This document shows, in pieces, positions 1 through 7,248 of a stretch of DNA of 17,369 nt (the first letter of the stretch is position 1; the number at the start of each line of letters is the position of its first letter). Source of the DNA: Rhizobium sp. (GTDB lineage Bacteria; Pseudomonadota; Alphaproteobacteria; Rhizobiales; Rhizobiaceae). The stretch covers positions 1 through 17,369 of the forward strand of contig DNPN01000272.1 of the NCBI GenBank assembly GCA_003501385.1, read 5' to 3'. A program made the translations under genes and the position numbers. The notes beneath the pieces were generated by a model. That model was not told the DNA's origin. It did no database searches and saw only the letters and a list, made by a program, of their open reading frames with translations.

Positions 1-98
1 AACATGGCATCCCTGCAACAACGCTCATTAGCTGATCCGCGCACCAACGCCATGGTTAGGGTTATCTCCACCTGAATCCGATCGATGCAACAAAGCCC
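1..98 (-). mobile_element. Terminal end of an IS5-like insertion sequence (partial)
   Basis: Read on the minus strand from 98 downwards, the sequence begins GGGCTTTGTTGCATCGATCG, which resembles the terminal inverted repeat of IS5-family elements. It directly abuts CTAA at 99-102, which fits the YTAR-type 4-bp target of that family. Further in, a purine-rich GCAGGGA precedes an ATG at 5-3, which could be the transposase start, cut by the window edge. On the plus strand a frame is also open from 1 to a TGA at 73-75, so the transposase orientation is not certain. The other end and target duplication are outside the window. The family call is from memory of terminal sequences. Confidence 0.5.
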
Positions 99-953
99 CT
101 AAATTGCCGTTGCCAAGCAGCTCTCAACGTAGAGAGCCCGCATTTTCCGGGTAATCGGACCCGGCTTGCCATTACCAATGATGGTTCCGTCAATTTTCAC
201 CACAGCCGTTGCGAAATTTGTCGCTGAGGTAATAAAGGCCTCAGCTGCATTTTGGGCTTCCTCAACCGTGAACGCCCTCTCTTCGACAGTTATGCCGACA
301 CCACGGGCAAGCTCGATGATGTTTGCGCGGGTAATGCCGTGCAAAATGGCGTGAGAAAGCGGTCGAGTGACCAATACCCCGCTTTGCGTCACGATATGGG
401 CCGTTGCTGCGCTGCCTTCGGTTACAAAGCCGTCTTCCACCAACCATGCGTCATCAGCACCGCGCTGTAATGCTTCCATTTTTGCCATTGAGGGAAAGAG
501 GAGTTGTACGGTTTTGATGTCGCGGCGATGCCAGCGCCAATCCGCCACAGTAACAATGGTTATGCCGGTTTCGCGCCTTGGATTGTCAAGCACCGGCTTG
601 GCTTGCGTAAAGAGGACAATGGTTGGCTCTACCTTGGATGGATAGGCAAAATCGCGATCAGCCGGGCCACGGGAGACCTGCATATAGATCAATCCCTCAT
701 TCAATTCATTGCGCCGAACGATATCACGGTGGATCGCAAGCAGTTGCTCCGCTGATAAAGGGCATTGAATGCCCAGCTCAGCAAGGGAGTTCCGGAGACG
801 ATGGCTGTGTCCGGCATAATCAATCAGCTTTCCACCAACCACAGCCGTGACTTCATAAATTGCGTCAGCAAAAAGAAAGCCGCGGTCGAAAACGGAAACT
901 TTAGCATCTGCCTCAGGCAACCATTCGCCATTCAGATAAACTGTTCGTGTCAA
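99..953 (-). CDS. dat: D-amino-acid transaminase-like protein (class IV PLP aminotransferase)
   Basis: Class IV PLP-dependent aminotransferase, most like D-amino-acid transaminase, which moves the amino group between D-amino acids and 2-oxoacids in the cytoplasm. The N-terminal VYLNGEWLP and KVSVFDRGFLFADAIYEV blocks and the RDIKTVQLL block (PLP-binding lysine at about residue 147) are typical, as is VTEGSAATAHIV. The frame is open to an ATG at 1007, but homologues begin just before TVYLNGE. A TTG at 951-953 with GGGAAGA a few bases upstream gives 284 residues, the usual size, so I chose it; ATG at 977 is the alternative. It lies 78 bp downstream of pxpA on the same strand, probably in one operon. 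Its stop codon is at the IS junction, yet the length is normal. Branched-chain aminotransferase or 4-amino-4-deoxychorismate lyase are less likely relatives. Confidence 0.88.
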   Translation of the reverse strand: MTRTVYLNGEWLPEADAKVSVFDRGFLFADAIYEVTAVVGGKLIDYAGHSHRLRNSLAELGIQCPLSAEQLLAIHRDIVRRNELNEGLIYMQVSRGPADRDFAYPSKVEPTIVLFTQAKPVLDNPRRETGITIVTVADWRWHRRDIKTVQLLFPSMAKMEALQRGADDAWLVEDGFVTEGSAATAHIVTQSGVLVTRPLSHAILHGITRANIIELARGVGITVEERAFTVEEAQNAAEAFITSATNFATAVVKIDGTIIGNGKPGPITRKMRALYVESCLATAI

Positions 954-1031
954 ACTATTCTTCCCATATGAGAGCATGACCAGCAGAAGTGCATCGCATT
1001 TTCGCACCTGGAAATGCGTTAAAACAAAGAG

Positions 1032-1805
1032 TTAGAATTGGGGCTTGCAAAAAGGTGAAAATTCTACGCCATGCCGCGCGAGAGAAGCGCGAAGAGCGCG
1101 CGCCATATCGACGGCACCCGGCGTGTCTCCATGGACACAGATCGTTGCAGCCTCCACAGGTAGCTTTTGGCCACCAATTGTCGGGATGATACCATCGCAT
1201 ATCATTGAAAGAACCTGATCCACACTTTTTTGCGGATCATAAATCACGGCACCATCGCTCTGACGGGATGTGAGCATGCCGGTGTTATCGTAAGTGCGAT
1301 CGGCATAGACTTCGCAGGCCACGTGCAGCTCCGCTTTTTCAGCCGCCTTCATCGTCTCCGAATAGGGCAGCGTGATAAAGACGAGAGAAGGATCGACAGC
1401 TTTGATCGCTCTCACGCAAACCTCTGCAAGGCCCTTATCAACGGCGGCCATATTTCCAAGTGCGCCATGGGTTTTGACATGAGTTGCAGGCCAGGCCAGC
1501 GCTTTCGCCATACCCTGTAGAGCCGCAATCTGATAGATCAGCTGCGCCTCCAGATCTTCCGCCCGCTCACCTGAGATACGCCGACGACCAAAGCCGTAAA
1601 GATCCATGAAAGATGGGTGTGCACCAACGGAGACTCCGCGGGCTTTCGCTGCAAGAATGGTTTTGCGCATGACCACTGGATCGCCCGCATGAAAACCGCA
1701 GGCAATATTGGCGGTGGTGATGAGGTCCATCATCGCCTCGTCCTCACCCATGTTCCAGGCTCCGAAGCTTTCGCCCATGTCACAGTTGAGGTCGATCGTT
1801 TTCAT
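1032..1805 (-). CDS. pxpA: 5-oxoprolinase subunit PxpA (LamB/YcsF family)
   Basis: This 257-residue protein is a full-length LamB/YcsF family member, the subunit of the prokaryotic ATP-dependent 5-oxoprolinase PxpABC that hydrolyses 5-oxo-L-proline (pyroglutamate) to glutamate. Diagnostic blocks in order are DLNCDMGESFG (residues 5-15), NIACGFHAGDP (33-43), GVSVGAHPSF (about 57-66), HVKTHGALGN (about 109-118) and ICVHGDTPGAV near the C terminus. The family has a TIM-barrel-like fold with conserved Asp and His residues, all visible here. The gene is divergent from pxpB and pxpC rather than in line with them, and the shared 147-bp gap holds a GntR-type operator-like site. The aminotransferase gene follows it on the same strand. 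The start codon is an ATG directly before the conserved KTIDLNCDMGE block. Confidence 0.95.
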   Translation of the reverse strand: MKTIDLNCDMGESFGAWNMGEDEAMMDLITTANIACGFHAGDPVVMRKTILAAKARGVSVGAHPSFMDLYGFGRRRISGERAEDLEAQLIYQIAALQGMAKALAWPATHVKTHGALGNMAAVDKGLAEVCVRAIKAVDPSLVFITLPYSETMKAAEKAELHVACEVYADRTYDNTGMLTSRQSDGAVIYDPQKSVDQVLSMICDGIIPTIGGQKLPVEAATICVHGDTPGAVDMARALRASLARHGVEFSPFCKPQF

Positions 1806-1883
1806 CAGTCCAAATATTCCCGGAAATTAAAGTCATTCATCGGCGATAGAGCCAATGGATCGGATCATGATCGTTCAAACATC

Positions 1884-1917
1884 TTTTCATTGACATACTA
1901 TTGGTATACTGAAATAG
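1884..1917. promoter_or_regulatory. GntR/FadR-type operator-like site A in the pxpA/pxpB divergent promoter
   Basis: The core ATTGGTATACTGAA (1900-1913) contains the half-site TTGGTATAC, close to the TTGGTATACCAA-like operators of FadR-subfamily GntR repressors. TTTTCATTGA lies at 1884-1893. The same layout recurs at 10367-10395, and 19 of 22 bases at 1895-1916 match the minus strand of 10246-10225. The site lies 37 bp before the pxpB start and about 95 bp before the pxpA start, so it could control both operons. On the minus strand TTGCTA-17-TATGTC is a possible promoter for pxpA. Binding by either GntR protein encoded here is inference. Confidence 0.55.
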
Positions 1918-1952
1918 CAAGACACATTGAGGATGTGAATTCGAGTCTGGGC

Positions 1953-2705
1953 ATGAGGGTCAATCAGAGAGTGAAACCGGCGGCTGACACCTATCCGCGC
2001 ATTCTTGCTTGCGGCGATAGCGCGCTGTCGATTGAGCTTCATGACAGCATCAATGACACAGTCAATGAACGTGTTATTGCCCTTGCCCAAAGCTTTTCCT
2101 CTGCCCCTGTTTCAGGGGTCGATGATGTGGTTCCCACCTATCGTTCCGTTATGGTGACTTACGATCCCGTTGTCATTCGTGGAGAGGCGCTTCGCCGGGA
2201 GATCCAGCAAAGATTGTCCATGCTGCCCATCGGCAGGCAATCCTCGCGCCGGATCATTGTGCCTGTGCTGTATGGTGGGGATGCTGGCCTTGATCTTGAT
2301 GCGCTCGCCGAGATGAAGGGCCTGCGTCCAGAGAAAATTATAGAGCTGCACGCCTCGGCTGATTATCGTGTTCATATGATCGGTTTTGCGCCGGGTTTTG
2401 CCTATCTCGGTGGATTGCCGGACATATTGCACACGCCTCGGCTGGCAGCACCCAGACAGCGTGTGGAGGCTGGTTCGATTGGCATTGGCGGCCAGCAGGC
2501 CAGCATTAATTCCGTTGCAGGCCCAAGTGGCTGGCGCTTCATTGGACGAACGCCCCTCAGAGTGTTTGATCCAGCCCGTCCGAATCCTTTTCTTCTGATG
2601 GCGGGAGACATTGTACGGTTTCATCCCATCAGCGCCTCGCAGGCCAGCGAGATGGACCACGCAATCGCCGACGGATGCCAGATCGTGAAGGTTGAGACAT
2701 CATGA
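1953..2705 (+). CDS. pxpB: 5-oxoprolinase subunit PxpB (KipI family)
   Basis: 250-residue PxpB/KipI-type (allophanate hydrolase subunit 1) protein, partner of PxpC in the 5-oxoprolinase complex. The N-terminal ILACGDSALSIELHDSI and the C-terminal cyclophilin-like part with MIGFAPGFAYLGGLP, APRQRVEAGSIGIGG and GPSGWRFIGRTPLRVF are family hallmarks. The reading frame is open far upstream (from 1617), but that part is antisense to pxpA and has no family similarity. The ATG at 1953 gives the usual length. Its Shine-Dalgarno sequence is weak (GAGTCTGG), and a GTG at 1935 is a less likely alternative. It heads a chain of overlapping genes: its TGA overlaps the pxpC start as ATGA. The related B. subtilis KipI also inhibits a sporulation kinase; that role is not expected here. 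Confidence 0.92.
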   Translation: MRVNQRVKPAADTYPRILACGDSALSIELHDSINDTVNERVIALAQSFSSAPVSGVDDVVPTYRSVMVTYDPVVIRGEALRREIQQRLSMLPIGRQSSRRIIVPVLYGGDAGLDLDALAEMKGLRPEKIIELHASADYRVHMIGFAPGFAYLGGLPDILHTPRLAAPRQRVEAGSIGIGGQQASINSVAGPSGWRFIGRTPLRVFDPARPNPFLLMAGDIVRFHPISASQASEMDHAIADGCQIVKVETS

Positions 2706-3673
2706 ACTGTCTTGAGATCCAGCAGGCTGGCCCGATGGTGACCGTGCAGGATGCAGGCCGAAAAGGCTGGCTCCATGCCGGTGTATCGGGTTCCGGTCCA
2801 ATGGATGCCCCTTCTTTCCGCATCGCCAATGCACTTGTTGGAAACAGTCAACATGATGCCGCGTTGGAGTTTGCGGCGGTTGGCGGACATTTTTCTGTGG
2901 CGCAGCCAACGCGCTGTGCGGTGACGGGCGGGGATATCGATATTTCCATCGACGGCGTCAAACTTTACCCTTGGGAGAGTTTTGATCTTTTCCCCGGTCA
3001 GGTTCTCAAGATAGGAGCCTGTCGTCAATGCGTGTGGGGTTATCTGGCAGTGGCCGGCGGCTTTGATGTCACGCCCGTTCTCGGCTCGCGTTCAACCCAT
3101 CTGCGCTCGGGCCTCGGGGGGTATCGAGGTCGAAAGTTACAGGCCGGAGACCAGTTGCCTCTGTCTTCACAACCCCCTGCTGCGCATAGACGCCTTGGTC
3201 TTCCCTGGAAACGATCGTCTGGCCCGATCCGGGTTATTCCCGGACCTCAGGATGATTATTTTTCTGAAGATGTCCGTGGTGTTTTTTTCAGCTCGTCCTT
3301 CACTCTGTCTTCTTCGCGGGACCGTATGGCGCAAATATTGGAGGGACCGATGATTTCAGCGGAACGGGGACACGATATTGTCTCTGACGGAACCTGTCCG
3401 GGGTCGATACAGGTGCCGTCATCAGGGCAACCCATTGTGCTGATGGCGGAGCGGCAAACCACCGGCGGCTACCCCAAAATTGCAACAATCGCCTCGATTG
3501 ATTTACCAAGACTGGCGCAAATGCCCAGCAGGCAGCATGTGCGCTTCACGGCTATTTCGCAGGCAGAGGCAGAGGAGCTTTTGATTGCCCAGCATAAGGC
3601 TTTGCAGGACGTGCTGACAAATCTGCTAGAAATATCGAAACAGAATCATGTTTCAGGAGACAAAGGTCGATGA
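2702..3673 (+). CDS. pxpC: 5-oxoprolinase subunit PxpC (biotin-dependent carboxyltransferase/KipA family)
   Basis: 323-residue PxpC/KipA-type protein (allophanate hydrolase subunit 2 fold), the third 5-oxoprolinase subunit, which with PxpB is thought to phosphorylate 5-oxoproline before PxpA opens the ring. Visible hallmarks are VQDAGRKGWLHAGVSGSGPMD near the N terminus (residues about 15-36, in part), FRIANALVGN, ALEFAAVGG, VTGGDIDISIDG and, in the C-terminal part, RTT/QTTGGYPKIATI. Length is normal. The ATG overlaps the pxpB stop and its own stop overlaps the start of the downstream regulator, so translation of this chain is probably coupled. With pxpA on the opposite strand all three subunits are present, which supports a working 5-oxoprolinase or a relative acting on a similar lactam. 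Confidence 0.92.
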   Translation: MNCLEIQQAGPMVTVQDAGRKGWLHAGVSGSGPMDAPSFRIANALVGNSQHDAALEFAAVGGHFSVAQPTRCAVTGGDIDISIDGVKLYPWESFDLFPGQVLKIGACRQCVWGYLAVAGGFDVTPVLGSRSTHLRSGLGGYRGRKLQAGDQLPLSSQPPAAHRRLGLPWKRSSGPIRVIPGPQDDYFSEDVRGVFFSSSFTLSSSRDRMAQILEGPMISAERGHDIVSDGTCPGSIQVPSSGQPIVLMAERQTTGGYPKIATIASIDLPRLAQMPSRQHVRFTAISQAEAEELLIAQHKALQDVLTNLLEISKQNHVSGDKGR

Positions 3674-4317
3674 ACCAACCGCTCGCAAAACAGGCTTATG
3701 GAAAAATCATCGAAATGATCCTCTCGGGCATGTTGACGCCGGGTGACGTTTTGCAAGAAGCCCGGTTGGGTGAGCTTCTGGACATGTCGCGCACACCGGT
3801 GCGCGAAGCCATCAAACGTATTGAGGCGGAAGGATTGGCCCTTCAGGACGGTCGTTTTCTGAAAGTACGGCAGCTTTCTGCCGAAGAGGTCGAGGAAATC
3901 TTCTTTCTGCGCGGTATTCTTGAATCCCATTGCGCCAGACAAGCAACATCTCTGCCATCAGCGGTTCTGGATGCATTGGAGGCCCGTGTCCTTCATTTGC
4001 GCGACCATGGCCCGGGTGACGAGGACGAACAACGCAGTGTGGATGATGAATTGCACCGCACATTTGCCTCAAGCGGCGGTAGCAGCATGATGGTGAGCAC
4101 GATCGACGATCTGCGCCGCCGCACATGCATGTTTGATCATACGCAGGTTCCGGCCCGGTTCCTGAAAAGCTGCGACGAACATCTGGGAATCATAGCCGCA
4201 TTGCGGAACGCTGATGGTGAAAGAGCCGGTGCCTTGATGACGGCGCATATTACCAATGCTCGGGATGCCATCCTTGCCCGGCTGGAAACATCAGCAAAAC
4301 GGAGCCGTGACAAATGA
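3670..4317 (+). CDS. GntR-family transcriptional regulator (FCD/FadR subfamily)
   Basis: 215-residue GntR regulator. The N-terminal winged helix-turn-helix (residues about 5-68) shows ILSGMLTPGD, LGELLDMSRTPVREAIKRIEAEGL. The C-terminal FCD ligand domain has the usual metal-site pattern: D125/D126 and H129 in VDDELHR, H171 in DEHLGII and H193 in MTAHITNARD. Such regulators bind small carboxylates or amino-acid-derived effectors and usually repress their own catabolic operon. The gene is embedded in the operon by ATGA overlaps on both sides, with AGGAGA and AAAGG upstream of the start. It is a candidate ligand for the TTGGTATACTGAA operators at 1884-1917 and 10225-10400. The effector may be pyroglutamate or a related lactam, which is inference. 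Confidence 0.93.
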   Translation: MNQPLAKQAYGKIIEMILSGMLTPGDVLQEARLGELLDMSRTPVREAIKRIEAEGLALQDGRFLKVRQLSAEEVEEIFFLRGILESHCARQATSLPSAVLDALEARVLHLRDHGPGDEDEQRSVDDELHRTFASSGGSSMMVSTIDDLRRRTCMFDHTQVPARFLKSCDEHLGIIAALRNADGERAGALMTAHITNARDAILARLETSAKRSRDK

Positions 4318-5264
4318 TGAAGTGTCTTATCGTTCAACCTGTCCACGCGGATGGACTGGCGCTTCTGAGAGAGGCCGGGATCGAACCCGTTATCGCGCCG
4401 CGAGCGGATATGGAAACCGTGTCAGGGTTGATTGGAGACTGTGATGCTGTCATCATCCGGAATGCGGGCCTCTCCGCCGCCGTAATCCGGGCGGGGCGTC
4501 AGTTGAAAGTCATTGTTGTTCATGGTGCAGGCCATGATGCTGTTGACAAGGAGGCAGCGACCGATTGCGGTGTTCTGGTGTGCAATACCCCTGGGGCCAA
4601 CGCCAGATCTGTGTCCGAACTGGCGTTTGGATTGGCGCTTGCGGCTGCGCGCCGTATTCCCGCAGCCGACCGCAGCGTTAGATCCGGTCGTGACGATTTT
4701 CGTGAGCAGGAATCGTTTTCCGAACTGTCGGGCAAGACAGCTCTGATTGTTGGCTGGGGTGCAACAGGTGCAGGCTTGGGCCTCATGCTGAAATCCGCCT
4801 TGGACATGCGGGTTCTGGTTTATTCGCCGCGCGTTGCGGATGTCGAAGGTTTTGAACGCGTGGGCACGCTGCACGATGGCCTGCGCGAGGCCGATCTCGT
4901 ATCACTGCACACGCCGCTTCGGCCAGAAACCCACCATCTTTTGAATGCAGCAGCCTTTGCTGCGATGAAACCGGGTGCCATTCTGATCAATACGGCAAGA
5001 GCGGGCCTTGTGGATGAACGCGCACTTTCCGACGCACTTAACCGTGGGCTTGTGTCGGCGGCAGGGCTGGATGTCTATTCTGATGAGGCACCTTCTGGCC
5101 CGCTTGCACAAAGCGGACGAGTGATTTTCACCCCGCATCTGGGTGGCACAACGCTTGAAGCACTCAAGCGTGTGGCGGTTGGTGCTGCAAGCAATGTGCT
5201 TCTGGCTCTCTCAGGCACCCGTCCGGCAACGGCACTGAACGAACCTTTGAAAGTCGAGCCATGA
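4314..5264 (+). CDS. D-isomer-specific 2-hydroxyacid dehydrogenase
   Basis: 316-residue NAD(P)-dependent D-2-hydroxyacid dehydrogenase of the phosphoglycerate/hydroxypyruvate/glyoxylate reductase group, interconverting a 2-hydroxyacid and a 2-oxoacid. The Rossmann GxGxxG is present as LIVGWGATGAGLG (144-156). The catalytic triad is R229 in INTARAGLVDE, E258 in LDVYSDEAP and H275 in IFTPHLGG. The substrate-domain VHGAGHDAVD and NTPGANARSVSELAFG blocks are typical. The gene overlaps both neighbours by ATGA. A transaminase (99-953) in the same locus would generate a 2-oxoacid that this enzyme could reduce, or the enzyme could feed a 2-hydroxyacid into the pathway. The exact substrate cannot be read from the sequence. 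Confidence 0.93.
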   Translation: MMKCLIVQPVHADGLALLREAGIEPVIAPRADMETVSGLIGDCDAVIIRNAGLSAAVIRAGRQLKVIVVHGAGHDAVDKEAATDCGVLVCNTPGANARSVSELAFGLALAAARRIPAADRSVRSGRDDFREQESFSELSGKTALIVGWGATGAGLGLMLKSALDMRVLVYSPRVADVEGFERVGTLHDGLREADLVSLHTPLRPETHHLLNAAAFAAMKPGAILINTARAGLVDERALSDALNRGLVSAAGLDVYSDEAPSGPLAQSGRVIFTPHLGGTTLEALKRVAVGAASNVLLALSGTRPATALNEPLKVEP

Positions 5265-6502
5265 CGCGATCGATCATCTCAACCACAATTGCGAGATTGC
5301 TTGATCGCATCAATGCAATTTCATTGCCGGGACCGGGCTTTACCCGGCCATCCTACAGCCCGGAAGAAAGTGCGGCACATGCCATTGTCCTGCAAGAATG
5401 TGAGGCGCTCGGACTTACGGTGACACGCGATGCCGCCCTCAATCTTTTTGCACGTTTGCCCGGCCAGAACCGTCAGGCACAACCCCTTTATATAGGCTCG
5501 CATCTTGATACCGTTCCCCTGGGCGGGGCGTATGACGGTCAGGCCGGGGTTGCCGCTGCCGTGGCACTGGCAACCGCTTTTGTCACAACGGGCGAAACTC
5601 CGCCAACCGATATTGTTGTCACTGTGACCAGAGCGGAAGAAAGCGTCTGGTTTCCCGTGTCTTACATTGGTTCGCGCGCGGCCCTTGGTCTTCTGAGCGC
5701 CTCCGACATGCAGGCCTGCCGGATTGACAGCGGACGCAGCCTTGCTGACCACATGCGTGAGCTGGGCGGGGATCCGGATTCCGTTTTATCTCAGCCGGGC
5801 CTTTCTGCGGCTCGTTTTCTGGAATTGCATATCGAACAAGGCCCGGTTCTCGATGAGGCCGGTGAACCCTTCGGCATCGTGCGGGGTGTGCGGGGTGGCT
5901 TGCGATATCGGCAAGCGCGGATTGAAGGGGTGTGGGCGCATTCCGGTGGAGCACCGCGTCAAAGCCGTTCTGATGCTGTTTTCGCTTTTGCCGATCTGGT
6001 GGTAGCCATGGACCGGGTCTGGGGCAACGTGCTGGCCGAGGGAGACGACCTTGCGGTCACATTCGGGCGCGTCGATGCCGCAAGCGCAGAACATGCCTTT
6101 GCCAAGGTTCCAGGCAGACTGGACTTCTGTGTGGATATTCGCAGCGATGACCTTGCCGTTCTGGAGCGTGTCGATGGCCTTTTCCGTGATGAAATTGCCA
6201 AAATCGAACAGGCCCGGAAGGTTCGCTTTTTGCTTGGTCCCCGCTCTTCCAGCCAGCCGGTGGCCTTATCCGCAGCCCTTGCATCCGAGATCCAGCAGGG
6301 CGTGGTCAAGCTTGGTTATGCCCCACGCATGATGGTATCGGGTGGAGGACATGATGCCGCCGCCTTCGCGCAGGCCGGGTGGGACGCCGGGATGGTTTTT
6401 CTGCGCAACTGGAACGGCAGTCACAATCCGGACGAAGCCATGAATGTTGATGATTTGGTCAGCGCCGTTGAGACTTTGCACCGCGTATGGTCTGGTCGGT
6501 AA
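5261..6502 (+). CDS. M20-family Zn-dependent amidohydrolase (allantoate amidohydrolase / N-carbamoyl-L-amino acid hydrolase type)
   Basis: 413-residue hydrolase of the hydantoinase/carbamoylase family, which cleaves N-carbamoyl amino acids, allantoate or ureidoglycine-like ureido compounds. The two-metal site looks intact: H81 in YIGSHLDTVPLGGAYDGQAG, bridging D92, E126/E127 in RAEESVWFP, H190 in LELHIEQGP and H388 in NGSHNPDEAM. The dimerisation-domain signature appears as GVWAHSGGAPRQSRSDA, slightly divergent from the common HAGTTPM form. The usual EEGSRF is here EESVWF, so substrate choice may differ from classical allantoate amidohydrolase. The gene overlaps the dehydrogenase by ATGA and is followed after 12 bp by a GntR gene. 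In this setting a ureido or N-carbamoyl intermediate from a cyclic amide is plausible but not shown. Confidence 0.92.
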   Translation: MTRSIISTTIARLLDRINAISLPGPGFTRPSYSPEESAAHAIVLQECEALGLTVTRDAALNLFARLPGQNRQAQPLYIGSHLDTVPLGGAYDGQAGVAAAVALATAFVTTGETPPTDIVVTVTRAEESVWFPVSYIGSRAALGLLSASDMQACRIDSGRSLADHMRELGGDPDSVLSQPGLSAARFLELHIEQGPVLDEAGEPFGIVRGVRGGLRYRQARIEGVWAHSGGAPRQSRSDAVFAFADLVVAMDRVWGNVLAEGDDLAVTFGRVDAASAEHAFAKVPGRLDFCVDIRSDDLAVLERVDGLFRDEIAKIEQARKVRFLLGPRSSSQPVALSAALASEIQQGVVKLGYAPRMMVSGGGHDAAAFAQAGWDAGMVFLRNWNGSHNPDEAMNVDDLVSAVETLHRVWSGR

Positions 6503-6514
6503 GGGAAAAGAAGC

Positions 6515-7150
6515 ATGAACGACAAGGAAACCCTGACCCAACAGGCTTATAGAGATGTAAAACAGCGCATTCTCGAAGGTGTGTTCAAGACCGGCGATTT
6601 GCTGACGGAGCGCAGTCTGGCGGCAGAATCCGGCATTTCACGCACGCCTCTGCGGGCCGCGGTTTCGCGGCTTGAGAAAGAGGGGGTTCTGTCGCGCCTG
6701 AGCAATGGTGCCTTGATGGTCCGCACCGTTACGCTCGAACAGTTGCTGGAGATTGTCCAAATCAGGCGGTTGTTGGAAAGTGCGGCCGCCGCCCGTGCAG
6801 CGGAGCGTCCTTTAACCGACAATCTTCAGAACTCCCGCCGGGTCATGCAGGCCTATGCGGCTGGTCAGGAGGCGGCTTTCGATCACTTCTGGATCGATGA
6901 TGACCATTTCCACGATGCCGTTGCCGAAGCCGCTGGGCTTCGGCTGTTTCCAGACATGCTGAGGGAACTGCGCGATATTGCCAGACGATGCACCATTACG
7001 CGCACGCATGACCGCTTCGCCGAACAGGCGAGAGAACATGTCGCGGTTATCGATGCCATTGAAGCCGGTGATGCTGACCGCGCGAGAGCGGCGATGGAAG
7101 CGCATTTTGACAGCGTGAAAAGCCGTTTTTTGGGCTGGTTATCGCGATAG
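6515..7150 (+). CDS. GntR-family transcriptional regulator (FCD/FadR subfamily), second copy
   Basis: 211-residue GntR regulator. The winged helix-turn-helix occupies residues about 8-70 (AYRDVKQRILEG, ERSLAAESGISRTPLRAAVSRLEKEGVL). The FCD domain has a DDDHFHDAV block with D129 and H133, H175 in REHVAVIDAIEAGD and H197 in MEAHFDSVKSR, so the metal-dependent effector pocket looks conserved. AAGGGAAAAG precedes the ATG. It is clearly a different protein from the regulator at 3670-4317 and has perhaps a different effector. Having two FCD regulators in one cluster suggests two metabolic inputs, for example the lactam and the ureido compound, or a captured second module formed with the downstream M24 and VOC genes. 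Confidence 0.93.
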   Translation: MNDKETLTQQAYRDVKQRILEGVFKTGDLLTERSLAAESGISRTPLRAAVSRLEKEGVLSRLSNGALMVRTVTLEQLLEIVQIRRLLESAAAARAAERPLTDNLQNSRRVMQAYAAGQEAAFDHFWIDDDHFHDAVAEAAGLRLFPDMLRELRDIARRCTITRTHDRFAEQAREHVAVIDAIEAGDADRARAAMEAHFDSVKSRFLGWLSR

Positions 7151-7248
7151 CTGGATACCGCGGTTTCACGATCGAAGCTGAAATTTCATTTTGACTGAGC
7201 CTGAGTGCCGCGAAAGTCAACGATCTCTGGCAAGGACATCTGGTAGTT

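Noticed and set aside
1617..1952. N-terminal extension of PxpB
   Set aside because: This part is antisense to pxpA and shows no PxpB similarity; the start at 1953 gives normal family length.
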